Source: an uncultured bacterium
Lineage (GTDB): Bacteria; Bacillota; Bacilli; Lactobacillales; Lactobacillaceae
Length of the DNA: 64,000 bases
Direction: 5' to 3'
NCBI GenBank assembly: GCA_905214545.1
Contig: CAJMMO010000001.1
Location: forward strand, 385,235 to 449,234
Below, piece after piece: positions 24,522 to 33,075 of the stretch. Numbering within the stretch: position 1 is the stretch's first letter; every line of letters starts with the position of its first letter. The notes below the pieces were generated by a model. It saw only the letters and a list, made by a program, of their open reading frames with translations, was not told the origin of the DNA and ran no database searches. The translations under genes and the position numbers were made by a program.

Positions 24522-25628
24522 CTATTTGATAAGGTCTTGCATCACCGCAATGACGCGGTCAGAAGAATCGACCATGCCCAGCTTCTTGGAAGCGGCGCTC
24601 ATCTTTTGTGCTGAGTTTTGATCCAGCAGGATGTGGTCGATGGAACCGACAAAGTTGTTGACGTGCAGGTCGCTTTCGGAAAGCACCAGCGCAGCCCCGG
24701 CCTTTTCCAGGTCCAGAGCGTTCTTCATCTGGTGGTTGTGGGTGACGTTCGGCGACGGAATTAAAATCGCCGGGCAGCCCAAGGCCGTAAACTCGGCAAT
24801 GCTGGTGGCGCCGGAACGAGCGACCACGCAGTTGATCTGCGGCAGCAGGCCCGGCATGTTATCGATGTAAGGCACGATGCGCATGTTGGCCGGGATCGGC
24901 TTGCCGTTTAAGTCGCGCTTAACTCTGCCGTAGTAGAACTGGCCGGTGGCCCAAATGACCTGGTAAGGCTTTTTGCCTAAGATGTTCATGCTCTCCAGCA
25001 TGATCTTGTTTAAGGCCAAGGCCCCGCGGGAGCCGCCAAAGACCAGCACCGTCGGCAGGCTGTTGTCTAAGCCCCACTTTTCGTGCAGGTCGATTTGGTC
25101 GGAGTGCAGGCCGATGATTTGCTGTGAACGCGGGTTGCCCGTCTTCACCAGCTTCTTTTTTTCAGGGAACTGCTTGGCAGCGTCGTCAAAGCTGTAGCAG
25201 ATCTTGTCGACATAGTGGCCCAAGAACTTGTTGGCCAGGCCGACCACGGAGTTGGACTCGTGGATGACGGTCGGGATGTGCATCTTGGCCGCTTCGTAAA
25301 CCAAGGCGCCGGAAACATAGCCGCCGGTACCCAAGACCACGTCCGGCTTGAACTCTTTCAAAATCTGCCGGGCCTGCTTGGTCGCAGCCATGAACATCTC
25401 GATGGTCTTAAAGTTGCGCAAGGGGTGCTTGCGGTTAAAGCCTTGGATGGCCAGGGTCTTGAACGGGACTCCTGCCGCCGGCACAATCTTGGACTCTAAG
25501 CCCTTTTTGGTCCCCACGAACAAAAGGCTGTCGTTATCAACCAGTTCGCGTTCTTTTAAGCGGTCAATTAAGGCCATGATCGGGTAAATGTGGCCGCCGG
25601 TGCCGCCACCTGTAAAAATAATTCTCAT
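24522..25628 (-). CDS. murG: MurG, lipid II-forming GlcNAc transferase
   Basis: Transfers GlcNAc from UDP-GlcNAc to lipid I at the inner membrane face. It has the N-terminal FTGGGTGGHIYPIMAL glycine-rich loop, HESNSVVGLANK, the GGSRGALALN loop of the C-terminal domain and ARSGATSIAEFTALGCPAIL, for 368 aa. It follows murD by one nucleotide beyond the stop. Confidence 0.97.
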   Translation of the reverse strand: MRIIFTGGGTGGHIYPIMALIDRLKERELVDNDSLLFVGTKKGLESKIVPAAGVPFKTLAIQGFNRKHPLRNFKTIEMFMAATKQARQILKEFKPDVVLGTGGYVSGALVYEAAKMHIPTVIHESNSVVGLANKFLGHYVDKICYSFDDAAKQFPEKKKLVKTGNPRSQQIIGLHSDQIDLHEKWGLDNSLPTVLVFGGSRGALALNKIMLESMNILGKKPYQVIWATGQFYYGRVKRDLNGKPIPANMRIVPYIDNMPGLLPQINCVVARSGATSIAEFTALGCPAILIPSPNVTHNHQMKNALDLEKAGAALVLSESDLHVNNFVGSIDHILLDQNSAQKMSAASKKLGMVDSSDRVIAVMQDLIK

Positions 25629-25629
25629 C

Positions 25630-27006
25630 TTATGCCTTTAATTCCTTTACATATTCGATAAAACGGTCGCCGCGCTGCTCAAAGGTCTTGAACTGGTCCC
25701 AAGAAGCGCAGGCTGGTGAAAACAGCAGGACGTCGCCAGGCTTGGTCAGCTTGAAAGCAGCTGGCACGGCCTCGGACAGCTCGTCGACGATGACGATGTC
25801 CTTGATGCCGGCCTTGCGGGCGCTGTCTGCCAGCAGGTACTTGGTTTCGCCGTACAAGACCATGGCCTTGACGTGCTCTTTGAAGAGGTCGACCAGGCTG
25901 TCGAAGACAAAGCCGCGGTCAAGCCCGCCCGCGATCAGCACTTCCGGCTGCTTGAAGGCCTTGATGGCCACCGTGGCAGCTTCAATGTTGGTCGACTTGG
26001 AGTCGTTGTAGATCTTGACCCCGTTCAAGCTGGTGACGTATTGCAGGCGGTGCCGAGCGCCGCTGAAGGTCGACAGCACGGCCTGGATGTCGTCTTTGCC
26101 GGCCCCCATCAGCGTGGACAGGCCGATGGCAACCAGGCAGTTTTGCAGGTTGTGTTCGCCCGGCAGCTTGATGTCGGCGATCTTCATCATCGCGTCTTTG
26201 CCGTGGTAGAGGTAGTCCTTGCCGATGTAGTAGTCGGCGTCTGGGCTGACCTCGCTGAAGGTCAGCATTTTAGCAGGACTGGCCTTTTTTTCTTGAGCCA
26301 GGATATCCTTTTGGTCGAAGTTTGCCAAGAAGTAGTCGGACGCAGTCTGGGTGCGCGTGACGTTTAACTTGGCGTTGACATAGTTTTCAAAAGTCTTGTG
26401 ATAGTCCAAGTGAACGTTGTGGTAAATGTCAACGATCGCAGCGGCCTTAGGGTCGATGTCGGTGACCCCGAGCAGCTGGAAACTTGAAATTTCGACCACT
26501 AGAATATCATCTTTGCTGACTTTTGGCGCCACTTCTGAAATCGGCACGCCGATGTTGCCGACAGCGTAAGCGTGGTGGCCGCTCTTGGCCAGGTAATGGT
26601 CCAGGATCTGCTGGGTCAGCATCACAGTCGTGGTCTTGCCGTTAGAGCCGGTGACGCAGACGTAAGGCGCCTCGCTGACGGCCAGGGCGATTTCCGGTTC
26701 GGTGATGATCGGCACTTTGAGTGCTTCAGCTTTTTGCACCATCGGGTTTTCGTAAGGGATGCCCGGGTTTTTGACCAGGTAGTCGAAGTGTTCTTGGTCA
26801 AAAAGCTCGACCGGGTGGTGGCCGCCGATCACGCGCACGCCGTCTTTTTGCAATTCTTGCGCGTGCTCATTTTTAGACAAGTCAGCCTTGTCATTGATGG
26901 TCACTTTGGCGCCCAGCTTTAAAAGCAGCTTGCTGACGGCAAAACCGCTCTTGCCTAGGCCCAGCACCAGCATATTTTTATTTTGATAAGTATCGATGTT
27001 TTTCAT
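25630..27006 (-). CDS. murD: MurD, UDP-MurNAc-Ala--D-Glu ligase
   Basis: ATP-dependent addition of D-glutamate to UDP-MurNAc-L-Ala. It carries the Mur-ligase P-loop CVTGSNGKTTTVM, the Rossmann-like N-terminus MLVLGLGKSGFAV, HNVHLDYHKTFENY, YNDSKSTN and the C-terminal SPACASWDQFKTFEQRGDRF characteristic of MurD. The 458 aa are typical. It is tightly spaced between mraY and murG. Confidence 0.98.
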   Translation of the reverse strand: MKNIDTYQNKNMLVLGLGKSGFAVSKLLLKLGAKVTINDKADLSKNEHAQELQKDGVRVIGGHHPVELFDQEHFDYLVKNPGIPYENPMVQKAEALKVPIITEPEIALAVSEAPYVCVTGSNGKTTTVMLTQQILDHYLAKSGHHAYAVGNIGVPISEVAPKVSKDDILVVEISSFQLLGVTDIDPKAAAIVDIYHNVHLDYHKTFENYVNAKLNVTRTQTASDYFLANFDQKDILAQEKKASPAKMLTFSEVSPDADYYIGKDYLYHGKDAMMKIADIKLPGEHNLQNCLVAIGLSTLMGAGKDDIQAVLSTFSGARHRLQYVTSLNGVKIYNDSKSTNIEAATVAIKAFKQPEVLIAGGLDRGFVFDSLVDLFKEHVKAMVLYGETKYLLADSARKAGIKDIVIVDELSEAVPAAFKLTKPGDVLLFSPACASWDQFKTFEQRGDRFIEYVKELKA

Positions 27007-27009
27007 GTT

Positions 27010-27969
27010 TTATCTCCAGATCAACAAGTAAACAGCACTGCCCAATAGACCTACCAGCCAGAAGACAATGTCGACCTTCCATTCAGACCAGCCCAGCATC
27101 TCGAAGTGGTGGTGGATCGGGGTCATCTTAAAAATGCGCTTGCCGGTAGTTTGGAACGAAATTACCTGCAGGATGACGCTTAAAGTTTCTAAGACAAAGA
27201 CCAGCCCGACGAGCAGCAGCGACCACGGTCTGTGCAGCATGATCGCAACTGCGGCCAAGCCGCCGCCCAAAGCCAAGGACCCTGCGTCGCCCATGAAAAT
27301 TTTAGCCGGTTTGTGGTTGAAAATAAAGAAGGCAAGCAGACCGCCGATGACCGCCATGGTGAAGGCTAAAACGACCTTGTTGCCGTCTTGCCATGCCAGG
27401 TAGGCATAGCATCCGTAGGCGATGATGGACAAGCCCGTTGCTAAGCCGTCCAAACCGTCGGACAAGTTGACGGCGTTAGAAAAGCCGACCAGCCAAAAGG
27501 CGACAAACAGGATAAAGAACCATAAAGCAGCGTATTGGCCGACAAAAGGAATAAAGATTGACAGGTCAAAGTGGTCGCTGACCGCCAAGACGATGATGAC
27601 GGCCGCGATGATGATCTGACCCAGCAGCTTTTGCCAAGCGCGCAGTCCTAAGTTGCGCTTGTAAAACAGCTTCAAGCCATCGTCCAAAAAGCCGATGATG
27701 CCGTAGCCGATGAAGGCGACCAGCAAGATCCACATTACTTTAGTTGCCTGCTTTTGCCAAGCTAAGACCCACAGCACTGAGATGATTTCGGCCAGGACAA
27801 AGACCACCCCGCCCATCGTTGGGGTGCCGGCTTTTTTAGCGTGCCATTTCGGCCCCTCTTCTCTGATCTGCTGGCCTTCGTGCTCCATGCGCATGAAGCC
27901 GATGAACAAAGGCAGGACGATTACTGTCAGCGCAAACGCGCTCACTAATGGAATTAAAGAAAACTGCAT
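27010..27969 (-). CDS. mraY: MraY, phospho-MurNAc-pentapeptide translocase
   Basis: Makes lipid I from UDP-MurNAc-pentapeptide and undecaprenyl phosphate. This 319-aa membrane enzyme has about ten hydrophobic helices and the catalytic loops GFLDDGLKLFYKRN, SNAVNLSDGLDGLATG and KMTPIHHHFEMLGWSE. It starts just after the PBP stop with GAGGAG as ribosome site. Confidence 0.98.
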   Translation of the reverse strand: MQFSLIPLVSAFALTVIVLPLFIGFMRMEHEGQQIREEGPKWHAKKAGTPTMGGVVFVLAEIISVLWVLAWQKQATKVMWILLVAFIGYGIIGFLDDGLKLFYKRNLGLRAWQKLLGQIIIAAVIIVLAVSDHFDLSIFIPFVGQYAALWFFILFVAFWLVGFSNAVNLSDGLDGLATGLSIIAYGCYAYLAWQDGNKVVLAFTMAVIGGLLAFFIFNHKPAKIFMGDAGSLALGGGLAAVAIMLHRPWSLLLVGLVFVLETLSVILQVISFQTTGKRIFKMTPIHHHFEMLGWSEWKVDIVFWLVGLLGSAVYLLIWR

Positions 27970-27971
27970 AT

Positions 27972-30116
27972 TTACTCCTCTAGATTGACTTTTAAAGTAC
28001 TGCCGGCTGAAAGACTGCTGCCTGCCGCAATGCTTTGCGACTTAACACGCCCCTTGCCGGAGATGGCGACCCTGATCCCGGCCGCTTTGGCGAAACTCTG
28101 CACGGTTTGCTGGTCCCAGCCGGCCATGTCCGGGGCCTTCATGCTGCCGCCGGTGTTGACAAAGAGCCGGCTGCCGCTGTTGACCTCGCTGCCCTGCGGC
28201 AGTGACTGGCTGAGCACGGTTTGACCGTTGCCGATCACTTCGACGCCCAGGCCCGCCGCTTGGCTTTTGACCTCGCTGGCCTTTTTCCCGACTAAATTCG
28301 GGACCTTGACCTTGCTGTCGACGCCGACAGCGTTCTTGGTCGAAGACAGGATGATTCTGTTCATCATCGGCTTAAAGATGGAAGCCAGGATCGTTTCGGC
28401 TGGCGCACTCATCTTCTGCGGCTGCTGCATCGTGATGTACAAGCAGTAGCGCGGACTGTTCAGCGGCGTGACGCCGACGACAGAGAAGATGTAGTTGCTG
28501 GCCCCGGTCAAGTAGCCGTGCCGGCCCGCGATCTGGGCGGTACCGGTTTTGACGCCGATGCTCTTGCCCGGCATGCTGTAGGCATTACCAGTCCCGATTT
28601 CAGGGTCCAGCACGCGTTTCATGTTTTGCAGGACCTGCTGGCAGGTGTTGGCATCGTAGACCGGCTGCCCTACCTTTTCGCGGTGGAAGCGGCTGATGAC
28701 CTTGCCGTCCGGACTCACAATCTTGTTGACGAACTGCGGCTTCACCATCTGGCCGTTGTTGCCCAGCGAGCTGAAGGCCTGCATCATCTGCATCACAGTG
28801 ACGTTGACGCCCTGGCCGAAAGAAGTGACCGCCTGGTCAGTGCTGCTCTTAAAGGATAAGATTCCCGGCACTTCGCCAGGCAGCGTGACGCCGGTCTTTT
28901 CGCCGATGTGGAACTTGTCTAAGTAGCTGCGCCAAGTCTTAGCGCCCATCTTTTGTTCCAAAAAGGACATCCCGACGTTGGAAGACCGCGGGAAGGCCTG
29001 GGAGAACGGGATCATGCCCCAACCAGTGTTGTTCCAGTCGTGGATCGTCGACCCGCCGATGGTCACAGAACCGGACTTGTAGAGCTCGTTTGGGTTGTAG
29101 TGGCCGCTTTGGATCGCAGCAGACAGCGACAAGATCTTGAATACAGAACCTGGTTCATAGGAGTCCTGCACGGTCGCGTCGCTCCAGGACTTGTTCAGCC
29201 CCTCTTTAGTCTGCGGGTTGAAAGTCGGCCGCTGGGAGATGGCCAAGACCTTGCCGGTCTTGATGTCTTCAACCACCGCGGTCAGCTTCTTCGGTTTGTA
29301 AGTGTCCTCCACTTGGCTCATCAGCTGCTCTAAGTAGCTCTGCATCTGGAAGTCGAGCGTCAGGTACATGCTGTCGCCGTCTTTTTGCGGCCGGCCTGAA
29401 TTGCGTCCTAAGGCCGAGTTCGATGAATCGACGATGCTTTCTTCGTAGCCGTCCTTGCCCGACAACTGCTGGTTGAAGTATTTTTCAAGCCCCATCGTGC
29501 CGACCAGGTTGGTGGACTGGGTCTTGCCGCTCACCTGCTGGGCCAAGCCGATCGTATGCGAGGCAAAAGTGCCGTTCGGGTACAGCCGCGCAGGTGTTTC
29601 GACGAACTTGATCCCCGGCAGGTGGAAGGATTCGATCTTCTTTTTCTCCCGGATGGTCAAGTTGCTGCCGCCCGTCCCGAATTCGACCTGATAGCTCTTG
29701 TGCTTGGGGTTCAGGTAGCGGTAGATCTTGTCTTCGCTGATTGGCAAAACCTCAGCCAGTTTCTTAGCCGTCTTGTCCTTGTCCACGACGTACATCGGCT
29801 TGTTGTGGTAGTCGATGGCTGAGTGGTCCAAGATCGCGTAGACGGTGAAGGCGTGCGAGTCTTCTGCTAAAGTAATGCCGTTGTGATCATAGATCGTGCC
29901 GCGGGTGGCTTTTAAGACCTGCCGCTTGCGGTAAAGCTGGTTGGTCCGTTCGGCCAAGTCCTGCCCGTCGACGGTCTTAGAAATGCTGATATATAAAAAT
30001 CTTCCTGCAAAAACAAGAAAAACCAAAGCCAAGACTATTTGGAGAACTCTCCCCACCGTAAAGCGGTAGCCGTGGGCTTTGGATTTATTTTTCATCAATC
30101 TATTAAATTGTTTCAT
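27972..30116 (-). CDS. pbp2X: Class B penicillin-binding protein (FtsI/PBP2X type) with PASTA repeats
   Basis: Septal transpeptidase. A basic start is followed by one membrane helix (about residues 25-45), a dimerisation domain, then the transpeptidase with EPGSVFKIL (SxxK), PRSSNVG (SxN) and GVKTGTAQ (KTG). The last ~125 residues form two PASTA domains (VPNLVGKKASEVKSQAAGLG and APDMAGWDQQTVQSFAKAAG). 714 aa. Its ATG overlaps the ftsL stop (TAATG). Confidence 0.96.
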   Translation of the reverse strand: MKQFNRLMKNKSKAHGYRFTVGRVLQIVLALVFLVFAGRFLYISISKTVDGQDLAERTNQLYRKRQVLKATRGTIYDHNGITLAEDSHAFTVYAILDHSAIDYHNKPMYVVDKDKTAKKLAEVLPISEDKIYRYLNPKHKSYQVEFGTGGSNLTIREKKKIESFHLPGIKFVETPARLYPNGTFASHTIGLAQQVSGKTQSTNLVGTMGLEKYFNQQLSGKDGYEESIVDSSNSALGRNSGRPQKDGDSMYLTLDFQMQSYLEQLMSQVEDTYKPKKLTAVVEDIKTGKVLAISQRPTFNPQTKEGLNKSWSDATVQDSYEPGSVFKILSLSAAIQSGHYNPNELYKSGSVTIGGSTIHDWNNTGWGMIPFSQAFPRSSNVGMSFLEQKMGAKTWRSYLDKFHIGEKTGVTLPGEVPGILSFKSSTDQAVTSFGQGVNVTVMQMMQAFSSLGNNGQMVKPQFVNKIVSPDGKVISRFHREKVGQPVYDANTCQQVLQNMKRVLDPEIGTGNAYSMPGKSIGVKTGTAQIAGRHGYLTGASNYIFSVVGVTPLNSPRYCLYITMQQPQKMSAPAETILASIFKPMMNRIILSSTKNAVGVDSKVKVPNLVGKKASEVKSQAAGLGVEVIGNGQTVLSQSLPQGSEVNSGSRLFVNTGGSMKAPDMAGWDQQTVQSFAKAAGIRVAISGKGRVKSQSIAAGSSLSAGSTLKVNLEE

Positions 30117-30469
30117 TAATGAATGTTCCTAATGTTGCTTTCGATTAAGCTTAATCCTTCTTTTTTAGCAACTTGGTTCAAATGAGTATTAGAGCTCAGC
30201 TCGCCAATCTCTTGTTTAAGATCCGCATTGCGGTTCTGCTCGCTGACCACCGCCTGCTGCTGCCCTTCCAAATGCCGCTGGGCATTGGTTTGGGAAACAC
30301 TGGCTGCAATCAGCATTGCCATTAAACAAGAGGCAATGAGAGTTCCAGCAGCAATTAAAAATTTCTCTGCCTTTGTCAGAGGGACTTTGCCGGGATCAAG
30401 AACGATCCGGGCTTCAGAGACTTTGCTGCTTTCCTCCTCTGCATATCTTTTTCTTAAAGTATCTGCCAT
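30116..30469 (-). CDS. ftsL: Division protein FtsL
   Basis: Short bitopic divisome protein: a basic cytoplasmic head, one membrane helix (FLIAAGTLIASCLMAMLIAA) and an extracellular leucine-zipper-like coil (EQNRNADLKQEIGELSSNTHL). I start at ATG 30469, six bases after GTGAGG; a GTG at 30481 lies in that site. That gives 117 aa. It sits between rsmH and the PBP gene, as expected from the cluster. Confidence 0.93.
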   Translation of the reverse strand: MADTLRKRYAEEESSKVSEARIVLDPGKVPLTKAEKFLIAAGTLIASCLMAMLIAASVSQTNAQRHLEGQQQAVVSEQNRNADLKQEIGELSSNTHLNQVAKKEGLSLIESNIRNIH

Positions 30470-30477
30470 GCTTTGCC

Positions 30478-31428
30478 TCACCCTAATTTTTCTGCAACTC
30501 TTAATTTGGCACTGTGTGAGCGGTTATTCGCACTGAGCTCGCTAGCCTGCGCCGTGATCGGCTTGCGGTTAACCAGCTTCAGCGTGGGGGTTTCATCAGC
30601 CGGAGCGGCTGGCATGCCTCTGGGGATTTTCACTTCAGACTTTTCTTTGAAAAGCTGTTTGACAATCTTATCCTCATTGGACTCGAAAGTAATCACTGCG
30701 ATCCGGCCTCCCGGCTTTAAGATCTCGATTGCTTCCGTAAGTGAATCACGCAGCACTCTTAATTCGTCGTTCACGACAACCCTGATCGCTTGGAAGGTCT
30801 TTTTGGCGGGGTGCCCGCCGCTGCGTCTGGCAGCAGCCGGAATCCCGGCTTTGACACAGTCAACCAGATCAAAGGTCGTCACTATCGGCTCTTCTTGACG
30901 GCGTTCAACGATTCTGCGCGCGATTGACCGCGCAAACTTCTCGCCGCCGTATTGGTAAAGGATTCTGGCCAAGTCATGCTGTGACCAAGTATTGACGACC
31001 TGGTATGCATCAAGATCCTGCTCTTGATTCATTCTCATATCCAGCCGTGCATTAAAGCGGTAGGAAAAGCCGCGCTCAGCCTGATCGAACTGGGGCGAAG
31101 AAACGCCCAAGTCGTAATAGATGCCATCAATGCCGTCCGTCAAGCCCAGCTCTACCAGGTCTTGCTTCAGGTTGGCAAAGTTGTCATGCACTAATTGCAG
31201 GCGAGGCTGATGTCCGGCGGCAAGCACCGTGGCAAAATTCTCGCGTGCAGCTTTAATTGCAAAGGCATCTTGATCAAAACCGACGACTAATCCTGACTGC
31301 AACTTGCTCAACAGGTAATGCGCGTGACCGCCTCCGCCAAAGGTTGCGTCAACATAAATGCCATCGTCCTGAACTTTTAAATTATCAATAGTTTCATGCA
31401 AAAGTACGCTGGTGTGTTCGAATTTCAA
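30478..31428 (-). CDS. rsmH: 16S rRNA m4C1402 methyltransferase RsmH
   Basis: SAM-dependent N4-methylation of C1402 in the P site of 16S rRNA. It shows VDATFGGGGHAHYLL (SAM loop), YDLGVSSPQFDQAERGFSYR and RIAVITFESNEDKIVK, 316 aa. The start is TTG 31428, nine bases after GGAG that lies at the mraZ end. Second gene of the dcw cluster. Confidence 0.97.
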   Translation of the reverse strand: MKFEHTSVLLHETIDNLKVQDDGIYVDATFGGGGHAHYLLSKLQSGLVVGFDQDAFAIKAARENFATVLAAGHQPRLQLVHDNFANLKQDLVELGLTDGIDGIYYDLGVSSPQFDQAERGFSYRFNARLDMRMNQEQDLDAYQVVNTWSQHDLARILYQYGGEKFARSIARRIVERRQEEPIVTTFDLVDCVKAGIPAAARRSGGHPAKKTFQAIRVVVNDELRVLRDSLTEAIEILKPGGRIAVITFESNEDKIVKQLFKEKSEVKIPRGMPAAPADETPTLKLVNRKPITAQASELSANNRSHSAKLRVAEKLG

Positions 31429-31431
31429 TTG

Positions 31432-31863
31432 TTAAAACTCCATGTCATCCAGTTCTTCTGCAATGTCATCATAATTTTCATTGGCATCCTCCTCGTATTG
31501 TTCCCATTGGTCCTGTGACCAAATCTCAATTCGATTGTAAACACCAACAATGACACAGCTCTTGCTAAGTTTAGCATGCTCTCTCAATGTCGTGGTCAAA
31601 GTGACACGTCCTTGCTTGTCAAACTCAGCTTCCTGCGCACCTGAATAAAACATCCGGGTGAACTTGCGAGCTGACCTTTTGGTAAGTGGAAGACGAGCTA
31701 GTTTGTCCTCAATTTTCTGCCACTCTTCTTCGGAGTAGCCGAAAATGCAGCCTTCCATGCCGCGGGTGAAAATCATCTTGTCACCAACTTGGTCGCGCAA
31801 CTTAGCCGGGATAATCAACCGGCCCTTGGCGTCCAAATTGTGATGATATTCGCCCATGAACAT
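31432..31863 (-). CDS. mraZ: MraZ transcriptional regulator
   Basis: AbrB-fold DNA-binding protein that represses its own dcw operon. The 143 aa contain two copies of the swapped-hairpin unit: GEYHHNLDAKGRLIIPAKLRD and QEAEFDKQGRVTLTTTLRE. ATG 31863 follows GGAGGG at 5 nt; the longer reading from 31968 would run over the operator. The repeats immediately upstream fit autoregulation. Confidence 0.96.
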   Translation of the reverse strand: MFMGEYHHNLDAKGRLIIPAKLRDQVGDKMIFTRGMEGCIFGYSEEEWQKIEDKLARLPLTKRSARKFTRMFYSGAQEAEFDKQGRVTLTTTLREHAKLSKSCVIVGVYNRIEIWSQDQWEQYEEDANENYDDIAEELDDMEF

Positions 31864-31877
31864 GGTTAGCCCTCCTT

Positions 31878-31915
31878 CCACCATTAATTTACCACAATTA
31901 CCCACTTCGCTCCAC
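31878..31915 (-). promoter_or_regulatory. Candidate MraZ operator (GTGG repeats)
   Basis: On the minus strand GTGG recurs at 31912-31915, 31902-31905 and 31892-31895, exactly one helical turn apart, with a fourth copy at 31878-31881. They sit between a -10-like TATATT and the mraZ start, the place and TGGG/GTGG-type repeat pattern known for MraZ boxes. Confidence 0.7.
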
Positions 31916-31951
31916 AAAGTTCCAACACTTAATATAACTTTTTGACCATAC

Positions 31952-31977
31952 AAAAAAAGCCCTCGCAAAGCGAGAGC
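31952..31977 (-). terminator. Terminator after the DUF3397 gene
   Basis: GCTCTCGC, loop TTT, GCGAGGGC, then seven T's on the minus strand. It insulates the dcw operon from upstream transcription. Confidence 0.85.
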
Positions 31978-31987
31978 AAATGACTTC

Positions 31988-32317
31988 TTACATAAAAGAA
32001 ATAACTACAAGCCCCAAGAAGCTGAAGACCGAAGTCAGGGACAGGAAGTCCAGCAACTTCAGGATTGTGCGGCCCAAGGAGATGTTCTTATTCTGTAACG
32101 CTGTCCGGAAGGCAACCACCAAAATCAGGATGCAGAATGAAAAACACAGGTAAGGCAGAAACGACGGCAGGTTGCGCAGCCGCGTCACCATCTGGCAGGC
32201 TGGCAAGAAAAACAGCGGCAGGATGATCGTGGCGTTGAATTGCGCCTTGGGAAACAGCCTGGCCAATAGCCAGGTGCAAAATAAACCTGCGACAATAATA
32301 AGGATAATATTGATCAT
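31988..32317 (-). CDS. DUF3397 family membrane protein
   Basis: A 109-aa, almost wholly hydrophobic protein with four likely membrane helices (about residues 3-20, 28-45, 52-70 and 85-107). It matches the DUF3397 family found just upstream of mraZ in lactobacilli. The function is unknown; the conserved neighbourhood hints at an envelope role. Its own terminator follows. Confidence 0.85.
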   Translation of the reverse strand: MINIILIIVAGLFCTWLLARLFPKAQFNATIILPLFFLPACQMVTRLRNLPSFLPYLCFSFCILILVVAFRTALQNKNISLGRTILKLLDFLSLTSVFSFLGLVVISFM

Positions 32318-32404
32318 TTTTGCTCCTTTGCTAGCCTGTGTTGAATTCTAACTTGCTTTTAGTCTAAAATAAAAAAATGTAAATGAAAAACGGAGGCTGA
32401 ACGC

Positions 32405-32512
32405 ATGGCACATAAGAAAAAATCGAAATTCCAAATCTTGACGATTGTGATGGCAATTCTGATGGCAGTCGTTACCTTAGCTGCTATCATCTTACCAGTT
32501 TTAATCCACTAA
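32405..32512 (+). CDS. DUF4044-type mini membrane protein, 35 aa
   Basis: ATG 32405, eight bases after GGAGG, encodes MAHKKKSKFQIL followed by one hydrophobic helix (IVMAILMAVVTLAAIILPVL) and IH. The Lys-rich head plus single helix fits the DUF4044 family of lactobacilli, which is also found beside mraZ. It is transcribed against its neighbours and has its own terminator. Role unknown. Confidence 0.82.
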   Translation: MAHKKKSKFQILTIVMAILMAVVTLAAIILPVLIH

Positions 32513-32513
32513 A

Positions 32514-32541
32514 AAAGCTGCTTTTAAAAGCAGCTTTTTTT
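32514..32541. terminator. Bidirectional terminator between DUF4044 gene and mreD
   Basis: AAAAGCTGCTTTT meets AAAAGCAGCTTTT as a near-perfect palindrome with T-runs in both directions. Confidence 0.85.
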
Positions 32542-32547
32542 CTTTGC

Positions 32548-33075
32548 CTAATAAAGATCGTCGGCACGGCTCAAGAACGGGAACTTCTCCGTCAGGGCCT
32601 GCCACAGCCAAAAGGTCAGCAGGATCCATAAGACCCCGCTCCCCAGGTTTGCCAGCAACCCCAGCATGAAGCTGTGGCCGCTGATGCTGGCCAGTCCTAA
32701 GCCGCGCATGACCAAGCTGGAGTAGATGTACTGCAGCAGGTAAAGGCCCAAGATGAACAGCATCTTGACCCAGGTGACTTCCGGCAGCACGCGGGCCGTC
32801 CGCTGGGCCAGCAGGACCAGCAGCGGGAACGAAACCAGGCTGACGCCGATCACACCTAAATAGTAGGAATCGGATAAAAAGCCCAGCACGCCGGCCAGCC
32901 AGAGCAGGCTTTGGTCGCGCGGCTGGTTCAAGCCGGCGATCCCCAGCCCGATCAGAGTCAGGTAGTAGCTGGCTCCCTGCCACAAGACCGGGTGCAGAAA
33001 TCTGGCCAAGGATCCTTCTAAGACCAAGGCGATCAGCAGAAATAAGGCAAGCAGCCACTTGCGCACGTTAGCCAT
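32548..33075 (-). CDS. mreD: Rod-shape protein MreD
   Basis: A 175-aa integral membrane protein with five to six hydrophobic segments (LLALFLLIALVLEGSLARF, SYYLTLIGLGIAGL, LLWLAGVLGFLSDSYYLG and others), the normal size and pattern for MreD of the elongasome. Its ATG overlaps the mreC stop (TAATG). An overlapping reading in another frame (32501-33058) is an artefact. Confidence 0.92.
   Translation of the reverse strand: MANVRKWLLALFLLIALVLEGSLARFLHPVLWQGASYYLTLIGLGIAGLNQPRDQSLLWLAGVLGFLSDSYYLGVIGVSLVSFPLLVLLAQRTARVLPEVTWVKMLFILGLYLLQYIYSSLVMRGLGLASISGHSFMLGLLANLGSGVLWILLTFWLWQALTEKFPFLSRADDLY

Noticed and set aside
32501..33058. 185-aa frame on the same strand as mreD
   Set aside because: Different frame of mreD; lacks membrane helices and crosses the terminator.
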